Assembly (NCBI GenBank): GCA_023079485.1
Contig: CM041101.1
Coordinates: 7,839,501-7,903,500, forward strand
DNA from: Archilochus colubris
Taxonomy: Eukaryota; Chordata; Aves; Apodiformes; Trochilidae
DNA length: 64,000 nucleotides
Direction of reading: 5' to 3'
The stretch's first letter is position 1, and each line of letters begins with the position of its first letter. The position numbers were made by a program, and so were the translations under genes. The notes under the pieces are model-generated. The model made no database searches, had not been told where the DNA came from, and saw only the letters and a program-made list of their open reading frames with translations. This document shows, piece after piece, positions 42,501 to 52,463 of the stretch.

Positions 42501-43240
42501 CAAGGAAAGATTAAATAAATGCAGGCTTTTCTGTAGGCTAATACTCAGGAGTCCTTGCTGAGAGGAACTTCCATACTGGAAATCATACTTATATGAATTA
42601 TAAGGACAAAACCCAATGACGTTTTTCTCTCCCTAAGGCCTAGTGATTACTAAATTGATTTTCAAGCCCACTGTTGTGTTCTAACCAGACAAAAATTCTT
42701 TTATCCCTTTATTTATTGAACTAAAATTTCAAACAAAATATTCAGATACTAGTATTTAGAAAATGTTGCATGGCCCATTTTTCTGCTTACATCTGATCAA
42801 ACTCTTTGACCCCGATCACCTCTCACTGGTTCATAGTAAAGGACTTGTGAGTCACTACAGCCACCTGTGATTAATCCTGATGCTTTTCTTAACTTCAGTA
42901 CATAAGAAAGAAAATAAAAACTGAAAGAAAATAAAACTGTAATAAATATCATGATAATATCACTCAGTTCACCCAGAAGAAAGGAGAGGGGACTTCCCAC
43001 CTGGGAATGGACCTGTGGAGAACCCACAGCAGATGGCAGCAATAACCCACAGCAGGGACTGCTCCCTGAGCACCACAGCCCTGGGGTTTCCCAACTTTCC
43101 CAACTCCCGAAGACAGTGAAATAACCGGGATTAGGACTCACCTCAGCTTGGAGGGAAGGATTTCTCTGCTTTGAGCACAACGCCGAGGGGAATTTGTGCT
43201 GCTGAGACATTGTGGGTGTAGAGGAGCATGGCTGCTCGTG
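36590..43240. other. Intergenic DNA upstream of STOM, no gene recognised
   Basis: AT-rich sequence without recognised exons. Near 39743-39790 'acatttatacagcagttttc' followed by 'gaagcacttcatt' again hints at an ancient interspersed repeat. A (GTTT)n patch lies at 43470-43483, beyond the CR1 relic. Conserved regulatory elements of STOM could lie here but cannot be seen from one sequence. Confidence 0.5.
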
Positions 43241-43246
43241 GCTGGG

Positions 43247-43292
43247 CTGCACCTTGAAGGCCTTTTCTAACTAAAGCAATTCAGTGAAGGAT
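43247..43292 (+). mobile_element. Possible CR1 3'-end relic
   Basis: 'accttgaaggccttttctaa' followed by 'aaagcaattcagtgaagg' resembles the CR1 end 'ccttgaaggtcccttccaac..attctgtga'. Very decayed, with low certainty. Confidence 0.3.
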
Positions 43293-43966
43293 AAAGTTCT
43301 TAATTTAATACTATTTTTTTACTTTTATAACAGGGCAAATCGATAAGTGCTTCCTCATCCTTGCATCTGATCTCCTTGGATGAGGCCTGAGCTGTTTCCA
43401 CACAAGGAACCAGCCAGCAGGAAGAAGAAAAGCCGTAATGCCTGAAACTTGAATTGTTTAAAAGCAGTTTGTTTGTTTGTTCCTCGGGATTGTTTTAATT
43501 CCCTTCCTATTTGGGACACATACATGATCACGGGAAGAGGTATGGTGTGCAGTAGCATGTCACTCCTCAAAAGGAGGGGTTGAAAGGTAAAACTTATCAC
43601 TTTGGGAGCTCCTTACTCATTCTTTGATGTGGAACCAACTCTCAAGCCATGAGACACCATCAATGTCCGTGCGTTGACTCCGCATGAGGCCGGGGCTCAG
43701 GTCGAACCCCCCTGAGCACTGCAGGGTCCTGGCGGGGGTCTCGCTTCCCTCAGGCATCGGGCTCGTTCTGCTCCCCTCCTCTCAGCCCCTTCGAGCCACG
43801 CTCCCACAGCCCCTTCCCTGCCTGTTTCCCGTGTCCTTCATCCCTGTGCCTGAGGGGTGCGTTCCCACCGCCCCCTCACATCCCCTCAGGGCGGGACCCA
43901 TGAGGAAACGAGGGGAGCGCAGCGGCCGCGGCCCCTCCCGCGAGGGGCGGAGCAGAGAGGAGCGGA

Positions 43967-44026
43967 GGGGACATCGGCTGTGGGGACATCAGCGGAGGGG
44001 ACATCAGCGGAGGGGACATCGGGGGA
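43967..44026 (+). repeat. 15-bp tandem repeat, four copies, in STOM 5' leader
   Basis: Units of the form GGGGACATCAGCGGA occupy 43967-43981, 43982-43996, 43997-44011 and 44012-44026, with units 2 and 3 identical. The array ends four bases before the STOM ATG. Because 15 is divisible by three, length changes would not shift the frame that leads into STOM. Confidence 0.95.
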
Positions 44027-44030
44027 GGCC

Positions 44031-44079
44031 ATGGCAGACCACGAAGCGGGGATCACGGGCAAGGTCCGACGTGAACAAG
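44031..44079 (+). CDS. STOM: STOM coding exon 1 (residues 1-16)
   Basis: Encodes the short cytosolic N-terminus [16 protein letters not shown] plus one base of codon 17. The donor is GTAACC at 44080. This part does not align well with mammalian stomatin, as is usual for this variable tail. Confidence 0.9.
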
Positions 44080-47000
44080 GTAACCAGGGCAGGGGAGGGG
44101 GCTGAGCCGTGGGATAGCGGAGGGCAGGGTCGCTGGCTGCCAGCCCCGGGGCGCCTTCCTGGGGCTTTCCGCATTTCTGTTTCGGTTTTAATTGTTATTT
44201 AGTGACTGAGGAAAGTTGGTGGATTCTTTCGCGAAGTTAAACCCGCGGGAAAAAAAGCAAAAAAAGAGCAAAAAGCGGTTCTGCCTCTTCTGCCGGCACC
44301 CCTCACACCCCCAGCAGCCCTCTCGCCCCTCGCAGCCCCCGCAGCTCCTCGCCCCGGAGCGGACCCAGGGCGGGCCGGGCCCCTCGGTGTCTTTCCCGCG
44401 GGCGGTGCAGTCCCCCGGTTCCCCGCCTCATTTCTTATCAGAAACAGCACCCGGGGAGGCATCGCTGGGGTTGGCCCCAATTGCGTAACTTGGGTTTGGG
44501 ATCTTCCCGTAAGTTTCGTTCTTCCATGCGGTAAGGATCGCTAAGGGGAAAGCTGAATAAATAATTAAGAGCGGATGGACAGAAGTAATCCCCGAGGCAC
44601 TGCACCAGTAAACGAGAAGAAAAAAGAATTTGGCAACTGGTTGTTGGGTCCTTGTCACTTGAGCCAAACGCGAGAGATGCGAAGGGGGGAAGCGATAAAA
44701 GTCACTTATCTTTCCTCAGTTTGGGCAGTGGAGCTGGAGTTAATTTTTAGGTTTTGGTGTGGTTACTCTGGTGGGTTTGGGCATTTCAGTGCTGGTCAGG
44801 GAGCTCTGGAGATGATGCACTACAATAGCACAACTGCATGGTTTTTCAGGGAGCTGGAGCCTTTTCCTGCTGCTTGCACAGGTCAGAAACTGACCCTGGA
44901 AAAGTCATTTAATGGTTTTGTCACTGGCAACTGGAGAAGGAAATGTATTTATAAGATCTCTTGATATACAAAGGCTTTGGCTAGGTAATATGAGTTGTTA
45001 TTATAAATAACTTCAGACCTATTTGGGCCCCATGCCTAATGGCACATGTTAGTTCCTTGGATAGGATTTGCATTTCAATCTGTAAGTATGTTGGTTATTA
45101 ATACCAAACTGTGGTCACTCTGATGTTAGACTCGTCTGGGATTGGGGAAACCTTTCACTGTATGTGGCATGGAGGTTGTTCCCTCTGTAGTTACTCTGTG
45201 CTGTGTAGTTTTGGAGGGTAATGCTGACTACCAATTAGTTTTGTCATCAGTATCCATGGAATAAATGGCATTAGAGATAATTTTGATTATTAGAGGTTAT
45301 AATTTTCACAGTTTCCCACTCTGGAATACTTTGAGAAGCATCTGAAAGGCAGTTTATATATAATTCCTGATTGTTTGCTAATTAGCAGTTGAATAACTTG
45401 TAGAATAAGACCATTCTCAGACAGCATTTGACCAGGCAGCATGACAGAGGACATCTCTGTCTGGCATTGCTTGCTTTATGTTCAATCCAGTTCATCTCCC
45501 ATATGCATTTTGGTTTTGATCTCGTGGGTTTTTTGCAGAGTTGTGGAGAAGGTGCCTTCCTCTCATGGTACCCAGGAATCTGATGTGTTTTTGCTGTTTG
45601 TGACAAAGAAGTAATTGCAAAAGAAAATAAATTGCAAGTGATGTGTATGCCACACCTCAAGCATTAGTGAGAACTTCCCTCTTCCAGCACTAAGTGTTGA
45701 TTATAAATTGTTAATATTGTTTGATGATCCAAGTGGTAATTTCTTGCTGAAGGAACTGTAACTGTTCCAATCAGCCTTAAAAGGATCCAAGACTTTCTCT
45801 CTGTGGTGTATTCCTTAAAGAGGCACTGTCCACAAATAGTATTTCTGTGCTTAAACTTAAAGTGTCAGTTTTTAATATTTTGATAATAAAAGAGGAAAAA
45901 CATTGCAAGTGTTTGGAACCAGCAGCCTGCTGTTGCACCTGCACCATCTCTGCCCCTCTCATGTCAGTGCTGGTGAATGAGCTGCAATTCAGAACCCAGG
46001 AAACTGGGAAATCATAGAATCATAAAATGGGCTGGGTTGGAAGGGACCTCAGAGATCATCAAGTCCAACCCTTGATCTACTCCCACTGCAGTTCCCAGCC
46101 CATGGCACTCAGTGCCACATCCAGGCTCTTTGGAAAGATCTCCAGACACGGAGAATCCACTACTTCCCTGGGCAGCCCATTCCAATGCCTGATCACCCTC
46201 TCCAGAAAGAAATTCTTTCTCATCTCCAACCTAAACCTCCCCTGGCACAACTTGAGACCCTGCCCTCTTGTCTTGCTGAGAGTTGCCTGGGAAAAGAGCC
46301 CAACCCCCCCCTGGCTCCAACCTCCTTTCAGGGAGTTGTAGAGAGTGATGAGGTCTCCCCTGAGCCTCCTCTTCTCCAGCCTGAACACCCCCAGCTCCCT
46401 CAGCTTCTCCTCATAAGATCTGTGCTCGAGTCCTTTCACCAGCCTGGTTGCCTCCTTTGGACCTGCTCCAGGACCTCGATATCCTTCCTGAGCTGAGGGG
46501 CCCAGAATGGGACACAGTAATACTTCAATTCATGATAAATCAATGCTCTGACTCCAGGTTCAGCTGACTTTTCAGCCCAAGAACCCCATTTCAATGTGGA
46601 AACCAGAAGCTTCAATTCCCATTTCATTCCTGGGCTCATCTCTCCCTCCATACTGCTGATTCTCACGAGCTCATTGAGGATCAGTAAGGCACCATGGATT
46701 CGGTCATTACAGTTCATTCCTTTCTCTTTGGCCAAAGTCTCATCAAAGCCCTTCTCAGCTTCCTCGTAAGTGTGTCTGTAAATGTGGCAAGAACAGCTCG
46801 TTGGTGGAGTTACCCAACTGCCATGAACGAGATGTTCCAAAGCTGCAATCAGAAAGCTCATTCTGCAGGTTCCAAGCATGTTCCCTGTTTTTTCATACAG
46901 TTTTTCACAAGATGGCATCTCTCTTGCTTTTTGTGTTGTGAAATATACCACATGATGGGACAATCGTTGTTGCTCAATGAAGTGTGACTTTTCCTTTACT

Positions 47001-50000
47001 CAATTTTGGGATTTTACGTTATTTCAGTTGTCACTTCTACCTTCATGTCCAGCAGGGAAGCTGAAGTTCTGGTAAGAGTTGTAGGTGGTTGGTGGTGAAA
47101 GTTTGGTATGAAACTGGAGAGCAGAAGTGAAGCAGGATCCTCAGCTCCTCTAGGTTTAAAAAAGTTAAAAAGTGAAAGAGAGGAGGAGTCTGTCTCTCTG
47201 TCACTGTGGACTGTGAACACTTTTTATGGTTTTAGGCTAATAGCTTATTGCTAACTGAAAGGTTTTGTTCCCTTCACTAAGGAGTTTACAGATGTTGCTT
47301 AATGCTGACATCTGCGTAATACCAAGGCGTGTAGGTTGTGCATTTCCTTGACTTTCACAGAAGACCTGGAAATTGCCCCACTTCCTATTGGCAAGGGCTC
47401 TGAGAATTAGGGTTTTCTTAGCACCTTTGACAGGTGGAACAGAATCCAAATTCTAAATGTCCTATGGTCAGAGCTGACAGGCACATCAGCTGTTAAGCAG
47501 GTGTTGCTCTGACTTCCTTAGACATTAAGGATTTCTGCTGCTGCCTATGGGTCATTCTGCCAGAGAAAATTGGGAGAGGCCCCAGGAGTCTACTTAAGTG
47601 TTTGCAAACTTAATTCTGCACAGGTGCTACTTAGATCATGTTCTGCCCTCAGCTATCTTGTGCAGCTTCCAGTGACTCATTAAATGAAAGCAGAATTTGG
47701 CCTTTAATTTGACTTCTGACCTGACCTTAATGAGTATGGCAGAGGGGTAGTGCTAACAGTGGCTTATTTCAAAGAATATTCAACACAGATCCCATTGTAG
47801 GCACTGTCTCTAACAGGTTTTCGTGGTTTCAGAAGTCTGAAAATTTGTGCTGTTTTCTTGCAGGTGACAATAATACTGGCCTTGGCATCTGTGGATGGAT
47901 CCTGGTGATCACTTCACTTTTTTTCACTGTCCTTACATTTCCTGTATCAATCTGGATGTGCATAAAGGTAAAATTATTCACTGCCAAATTGGATTAAGAC
48001 TGTAAGCAATGCAGATGCTTCCTAGTGGTTGTTATTGTTCTTTATTTGTTTCAAACACAAATTAAGCTACATTTAATCTACATCTGAGATACAAAGCTGT
48101 CTTAGACTAGTGTATACATTGTTTGGAATGCATCATGTGGCTTCTGGAAAGCCTTGCATGACATCCAACTGTTTAATATTACAGATTGTGAAGGAATACG
48201 AGCGAGCCATCATCTTCAGGCTTGGACGCATCTTAAAAGGGGGAGCAAAGGGACCTGGTATGTCCTGGAGAGCATTCTTCTTAATATTTGTTCTAATTAA
48301 GACTTTGGCAAAATATTATCTGTCTAGACAAGCTAGACTGGCAAATGTATTTCTCAAGAATTTTGTTGCTTCCAGTAAGTGGATGTGTTACTTTATATGG
48401 AGAAGACAGTGAGCTTGTTCTCTGTGAGCCTCACCCAGGTCTCCTCAGTTCATGTGTGGCCCTTGAGCAGAATCAGAATCATAGAGTGTACAGGGAGAAG
48501 TAATGGCATCAAATGTACAATTTTAAAAAAGAAATTTAGTATGTCAGTTATAATCCCAGTGTTTCAAAAGCCTTGATGCTCTTCAAAAGAAAGAGAAGCA
48601 ATTAAGTTGTTTGATAGTTTTGAAAAGCTTCCTGTGTATGTTAGAGATTCTGATGAGATCTGAAAAAATGTTATTTTCAGCTGTTGCTTATGCTGCCCAA
48701 AGTGACAGCAAGGGGCAGTAGCTGCTTCTTTCATGTTGATCCAGGTTTTGCAGTACTTCCCCATTGCTGAAAAGCTGAAGAATTGCAGTGATCCACCAGG
48801 AACAGCAGGAGGTTGATAGTTCTGCCTGACAGAATTAGGCCCAACAAATAACTTCTGTGGGGCAGATTTTCAAAAGTAGCTGTTAGAATTCTGGGGTTTG
48901 CAGGGTGTTCTGTAAATATTAAAGACCTCTGAACAAGTTAGAGCTGAATAAATGGAAGTTTCTCAGTTTTGAAAATCTTACCCTGGTTTGAAAGCCACCA
49001 ACAAACATGCTGCTGAGCTCATTACAAAGAGGGCTTCACAGTTACTGTGGCTGGAATTAAGTTTATTGAAATAAACTTAAGTTTTAAGTTTTGTCTGGTT
49101 TGAGGACCCATTTTCACATCTTCTTGAACGGCTTTTTTTGTACAGGTTTGTTTTTTGTCCTGCCCTGCACAGACAGCTTCATCAAAGTTGATATGAGGAC
49201 CATTTCTTTTGATATTCCTCCTCAAGAGGTGAGTTTGCATTTGCCTATTTATCTGCTGAAGTGTTTGCAGAATATTTTGCACTCTTTTTCCTTTCCTCCC
49301 TCTCAGTATTGGGTAGCATGTAGTTTTAATGTAGATTTCTTGGGCAAGTTCAATGGACTGTGAAGAAAACTTACATCCTTTAGCAATTAAAATTCAATGA
49401 GAGAAAATCCCTGAAAGAAAACCAATTATGCTGTCCTCTAAGGAACAAATAAGATAACTTAATTCTGTCTAGCAGCTGGAATGGGAGTGGTTTGGAATGA
49501 GGACTGCTGAACATCAAGTCCATGGACTTGATGGAACATTCTGTAATTCCTTCTGTGAAATCTGGAAGACTTACAGAAGCAGCAATGATCTTCCTCATGC
49601 CAAATTATCCTGATGTATAAACTAGCTAAAATCATGGGATGAAATGAGAATATACATCAGGTGCTCAGGGTATTGATCCACTTCTTTATGTGGGCTTTGT
49701 GTGCACATTGCTCCTGTGTCCTGCTGTGAACAGAAACATTACAAAGTAATGCACCTAATGCTGTCTGATGCACCTAATGCTAATGCACCTAATGATGTCT
49801 TTCAGTTTGAAGGTCATTAAGGACAAAAGATTTACTTTTGTTTCTAGCCTGTTTTAACTTGGACATCTTCATGTTTTAGCAGAATCTCTCCATAGCATTA
49901 AGCTGGCTGAACTCAGTGATGCCAACTCAGTGGATAACAAAAGACTAAAAACCAACCAGCCCCCAAAAAATAAGTTGGTGAACAATTGTATGTTGGTGGT

Positions 50001-52463
50001 TAGAACCATATCCCTCATGTGTCTTGTGTATTTTCTAAGGCAAAGATGTTTGACCCAAGCTGTCTGGTGCATCTGTTCTCTGTCTTATTTGCTGGTGGGT
50101 TTATTGCTCAGCATTAGTTGTAGATTCAGACAAATGGCAGCTGTCATGGAACACTCTAAAGGGTAATTGGTAGAAACCTAATCACTGCCAGGCAACATGT
50201 GCTTGCAGCTGCTGATGTGCCATCAGTTCTATGGTTTTTCTTTTGACTTGATTAAATTATGCTGATGGATATAGACTTGTTTGTGTTCTGTAGGTAAAAG
50301 TTTTTTTGGTATAATGTGATTTCTGGACATCCTACTCATTTTTTTTTTTTTATTTTGTGTTGTTATGCAAAGCCTAAAATAGGTAATTTGGGGAAGGACA
50401 GAGCAGGTAAGTCCTGAAGGTTAAGTAACTCACATAACCCTCTCCTCAAATAACACACAGGTAATTGTCTCACATGGAATTAGGACACCTCATGGTCAGG
50501 TGGCATTGTTCAGTCTCTTAAACCTAGCTTTGAAATGTAATTAATATTATTGCTTCTTTCTGGTATACTGGCATTTTAACTTTCAAGAATATCTGTCTTT
50601 ATCTTTGTGTGTATATCTTTTGTTCAACATCCAAGTGTTAAATTCAGTAAATCACTTGAATCTAGCTCTGAGGATGTTCACAAACTGGGATTTGCTCTGA
50701 AGCTTGTCTATAAATCACCACACACTCATTTAGTAACACATGGTGGCATTTCAGTCAGAAGTACCTCCAAAAGGACAATGAACTGCTAAATAATAACAGA
50801 TATTACTAATTAAATGTGGATGGAAGGCTGTCACCCGTGCAGCTGCAATACACCTGGCTTCTGAGGAAGGTAAAACCAGTTTTGTAGTGAAACCTTGCAG
50901 TCTTTTCTGAAATGTCTCATCAGCCCAACTCTCAGTTTCTCTGAGCTTTGCTTTGTACTGACATCCTTTTTTACAAAGTTCTGCAGTTCTATAAATTACT
51001 GTACACAGCCACTGCAGTCCTAGAGACTTCAGCACTGCCCCATGTTAGGGAAATAAGAAGTAATTTACGTTTGTTTTTTCTGTCACCTGTATGAATTGCA
51101 GTTCCTTCTGTGAATTTGAAGAAGTGAGTTAGAAATAACATTATGGCAGAGCTAATGGCATTTATTTTCCAGTGAAATGTTTGAATCCCTTATTTTAGTT
51201 CCAGCTTTGCCAAGCTATAGCAAAGGGCTTGTGCATCTCTCTGTACAGAGATGTTCATGTGCAGCATACATGTGTAAGACCTCTCATTTTCAAGAGTTGC
51301 TTTACCCTAGGAAAACCTGGAGTTTGTCTAGCAGATCAAGAATGTAATTATTGTAATAAATAAGCACATAATTATTGAATATCAAATGCTTTCTCCACTG
51401 CTTTTAGATCTTGACCAAGGACTCTGTGACAATCAATGTGGATGGAGTGGTTTATTACAGAGTTCAGAATGCCACCCTTGCTGTAGCAAACATCACAAAT
51501 GCTGACTCTGCCACCCGTCTCTTAGCTCAGACTACTCTGAGGAATGTTCTGGGGACCAAAAACCTTTCTCAGATTCTCTCTGATCGTGAAGAAATTGCAC
51601 ACAGCATGCAGGTATGAGCAGCTTTACCTAAGCAATCCACTGATCAGTTAAGCAGCAATCCCATGGATAAGTTATAGGTCAGGGTTTATTTTGTCTTCTA
51701 AGTGAGAAGCCAAGCTGTGGTTTGGAGCTTTAGGCAAAACCCAGTTGAGCTGTTGGGATGGCATCTGTGTGACCAAAATGAGTGACCAAAGCAATAATGG
51801 AGCAGTGGGGCAAGCAGGTGGGAATGGGGGGATAAAGGAGAGGAGAGCTTCCCTGGATCTTTGTGTCAATACTTCGCTGTTGAAGGAAATCATGCCACAG
51901 AATTCCTTTGATGTATTAATTAAGCTCTGGGTGGGGTTCTTTGTTAGTTCTCAACAGTTAAGCAGCCTTCAAACTTGGCTATGTGTTTGCAGCCAAGATG
52001 CCTTAACTTCATTGCTCTGCCTTCTTCAGAATACCCTTGATGGTGCAACAGATGATTGGGGCATTAAGGTGGAACGTGTGGAGATCAAGGATGTGAAATT
52101 ACCTGTCCAGCTGCAGAGAGCAATGGCAGCAGAAGCAGAAGCTGCCCGGGAGGCAAGAGCTAAGGTAATAACATCAACATGTGTGTTTGGTTTTGTTGTG
52201 GTTTGGGTTTTTTTCTTGGCTGGTTTGTTTTGTTCATTAAATCAATTTCATTCATTTTGCTTCCCCAGGTAATTGCAGCTGAAGGTGAAATGAATGCTTC
52301 CAGGGCCCTGAAAGAGGCATCTATGGTTATTACAGAGTCCCCTGCTGCTCTTCAGCTTCGTTACTTGCAGACCTTGACCACCATTGCTGCAGAGAAGAAC
52401 TCCACCATCGTCTTCCCCTTGCCCATAAATATGCTGCAGGGTATCATAGGTGGAAGTCACTAG
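44031..52463 (+). CDS. STOM: Stomatin, complete seven-exon coding region
   Basis: Stomatin is an SPFH/PHB-family integral membrane protein that sits as a hairpin on the inner face of the plasma membrane. It forms oligomers in cholesterol-rich rafts and modulates channels and transporters. The joined exons are 44031-44079, 47864-47967, 48185-48257, 49146-49228, 51408-51611, 52030-52164 and 52269-52463. They give 280 residues against 288 in human. All introns are GT-AG. Residues 23-50 form the hydrophobic hairpin with Pro43 (human Pro47). Cys26 and Cys83 match the palmitoylated human Cys30 and Cys87. The PHB domain follows from about residue 52, and the raft/oligomerisation segment STIVFPLPI is at 261-269. 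The start is the first in-frame ATG after an in-frame TGA at 43851, and its context gcc-ATG-g is strong. The N-terminus is diverged from human and the C-terminus is a few residues shorter. The gene is convergent with GSN. Confidence 0.97.
46010..46519 (-). mobile_element. CR1 LINE, 5'-truncated copy, antisense in STOM intron 1
   Basis: The reverse complement starts at 46519 with 'ctgtgtcccattctgggccc', runs through the same landmarks as the 11.5-kb copy and ends at about 46010 in octamer units ('ttatgattctatgattt'). By eye it differs from the other copy at only a few per cent of positions. The - strand open frame 46077-46439 is a leftover of the CR1 ORF2 tail and not a gene. Confidence 0.95.
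46640..46780 (-). pseudogene. MTOR: mTOR N-terminal HEAT-region fragment (exon-like copy)
   Basis: Read on the - strand from 46780, this encodes [20 protein letters not shown], then [19 protein letters not shown] and RISSMEGE. That is residue for residue the N-terminal HEAT-repeat part of the kinase mTOR, with only about three substitutions from the human protein as I remember it (F to Y, R to C, D to N) and no stop or frameshift. Homology stops abruptly at both ends. On the 5' side the sequence is CACATTTACAG, which looks like a splice acceptor. On the 3' side GAG is followed by ATGAGC, one base from a GTGAGC donor. That suggests one exon with intron flanks copied from genomic DNA. It lies in an intron, antisense to STOM, and lacks the rest of the 2,500-residue protein, so it is a non-functional fragment. 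The CR1 begins about 120 bases further downstream on the same strand. Confidence 0.85.
47864..47967 (+). CDS. STOM: STOM coding exon 2 (residues 17-51)
   Basis: Carries the membrane hairpin: [10 protein letters not shown], then a hydrophobic run to IWMCIK, including Cys26 and the bend residue Pro43. The acceptor is TTGCAG and the donor GTAAAA. Confidence 0.97.
48185..48257 (+). CDS. STOM: STOM coding exon 3 (residues 52-76)
   Basis: Encodes [16 protein letters not shown] and LKGGAKGPG, the start of the PHB domain, nearly invariant among stomatins. It ends after the first base of codon 76. The donor is GTATGT. Confidence 0.97.
49146..49228 (+). CDS. STOM: STOM coding exon 4 (residues 76-103)
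   Basis: Encodes [18 protein letters not shown] and SFDIPPQE, with Cys83 matching the second human palmitoylation site (Cys87). The acceptor is TACAG and the donor GTGAGT. Confidence 0.97.
49749..49794. repeat. Short 12-mer repeat in STOM intron 4
   Basis: The 12-mer ATGCACCTAATG occurs three times (49749, 49768, 49783) with unequal spacing. It is a small local duplication inside an otherwise featureless 2.2-kb intron. Confidence 0.8.
51408..51611 (+). CDS. STOM: STOM coding exon 5 (residues 104-171)
   Basis: The largest internal exon, with phase 0 at both ends. It holds the central PHB domain ([19 protein letters not shown] to [15 protein letters not shown]). The acceptor is CTTTTAG and the donor GTATGA. 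Confidence 0.98.
52030..52164 (+). CDS. STOM: STOM coding exon 6 (residues 172-216)
   Basis: Encodes [20 protein letters not shown] and the following amphipathic, Ala/Glu-rich helix ([15 protein letters not shown]) of the PHB C-terminal part. Phase 0 at both ends. The donor is GTAATA. Confidence 0.98.
52269..52463 (+). CDS. STOM: STOM coding exon 7 with stop (residues 217-280)
   Basis: Encodes the C-terminal helix and the STIVFPLPI segment needed in human stomatin for oligomerisation and raft association. It ends GIIGGSH then TAG. Human continues a few residues further (AKHSHLG), so the tail is shorter here. Confidence 0.97.
   Translation, partial: VIAAEGEMNASRALKEASMVITESPAALQLRYLQTLTTIAAEKNSTIVFPLPINMLQGIIGGSH

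Larger units (their letters stand above)
43670..44420 (+). promoter_or_regulatory. STOM: STOM CpG-island promoter and 5' UTR
   Basis: The GC content and CpG density rise sharply here against AT-rich flanks and enclose the first STOM exon. GC-box-like motifs are present (for example GAGGGGCGG near 43942-43950), and no TATA box sits at a suitable place before exon 1. This fits a broad, TATA-less vertebrate housekeeping-type promoter. The exact start of transcription cannot be read from the sequence. Four 15-bp direct repeats sit between 43967 and 44026, directly before the start codon. Confidence 0.75.
44080..47863 (+). other. STOM: STOM intron 1
   Basis: Intron of about 3.8 kb from GTAACC to a TTTTCTTGCAG acceptor. 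The first 350 bases belong to the CpG island. Further in it contains an antisense CR1 copy and an antisense mTOR exon-like fragment, each listed separately. The rest is ordinary AT-rich intron. Confidence 0.9.

Noticed and set aside
43695..43712. 'ggtcgaaccccc' as a tRNA B-box
   Set aside because: There is no matching A-box or acceptor-stem pairing at tRNA spacing. It is part of the GC-rich promoter.
43684..44202. A 172-codon + strand open frame across the STOM promoter
   Set aside because: GC-rich DNA has few stops. The frame runs through the verified STOM exon 1 out of frame and into intron 1, and its Arg-rich composition comes from the 15-bp repeats.
44895..44935. 'gaccctggaaaagtcattta' in STOM intron 1 as a MIR core
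   Set aside because: The match is limited to about 20 bases and the expected following segment is missing.
46077..46963. Long - strand open frames in STOM intron 1 (46077-46439 and 46436-46963) as a gene
   Set aside because: The first is the broken ORF2/3' end of a CR1. The second joins unrelated sequence, the mTOR exon-like fragment and CR1 sequence by chance, with no complete gene structure.
48470..48500. 'aatcagaatcatagag' in STOM intron 3 as a CR1 end
   Set aside because: Only the octamer-like motif is present, with no CR1 body next to it.
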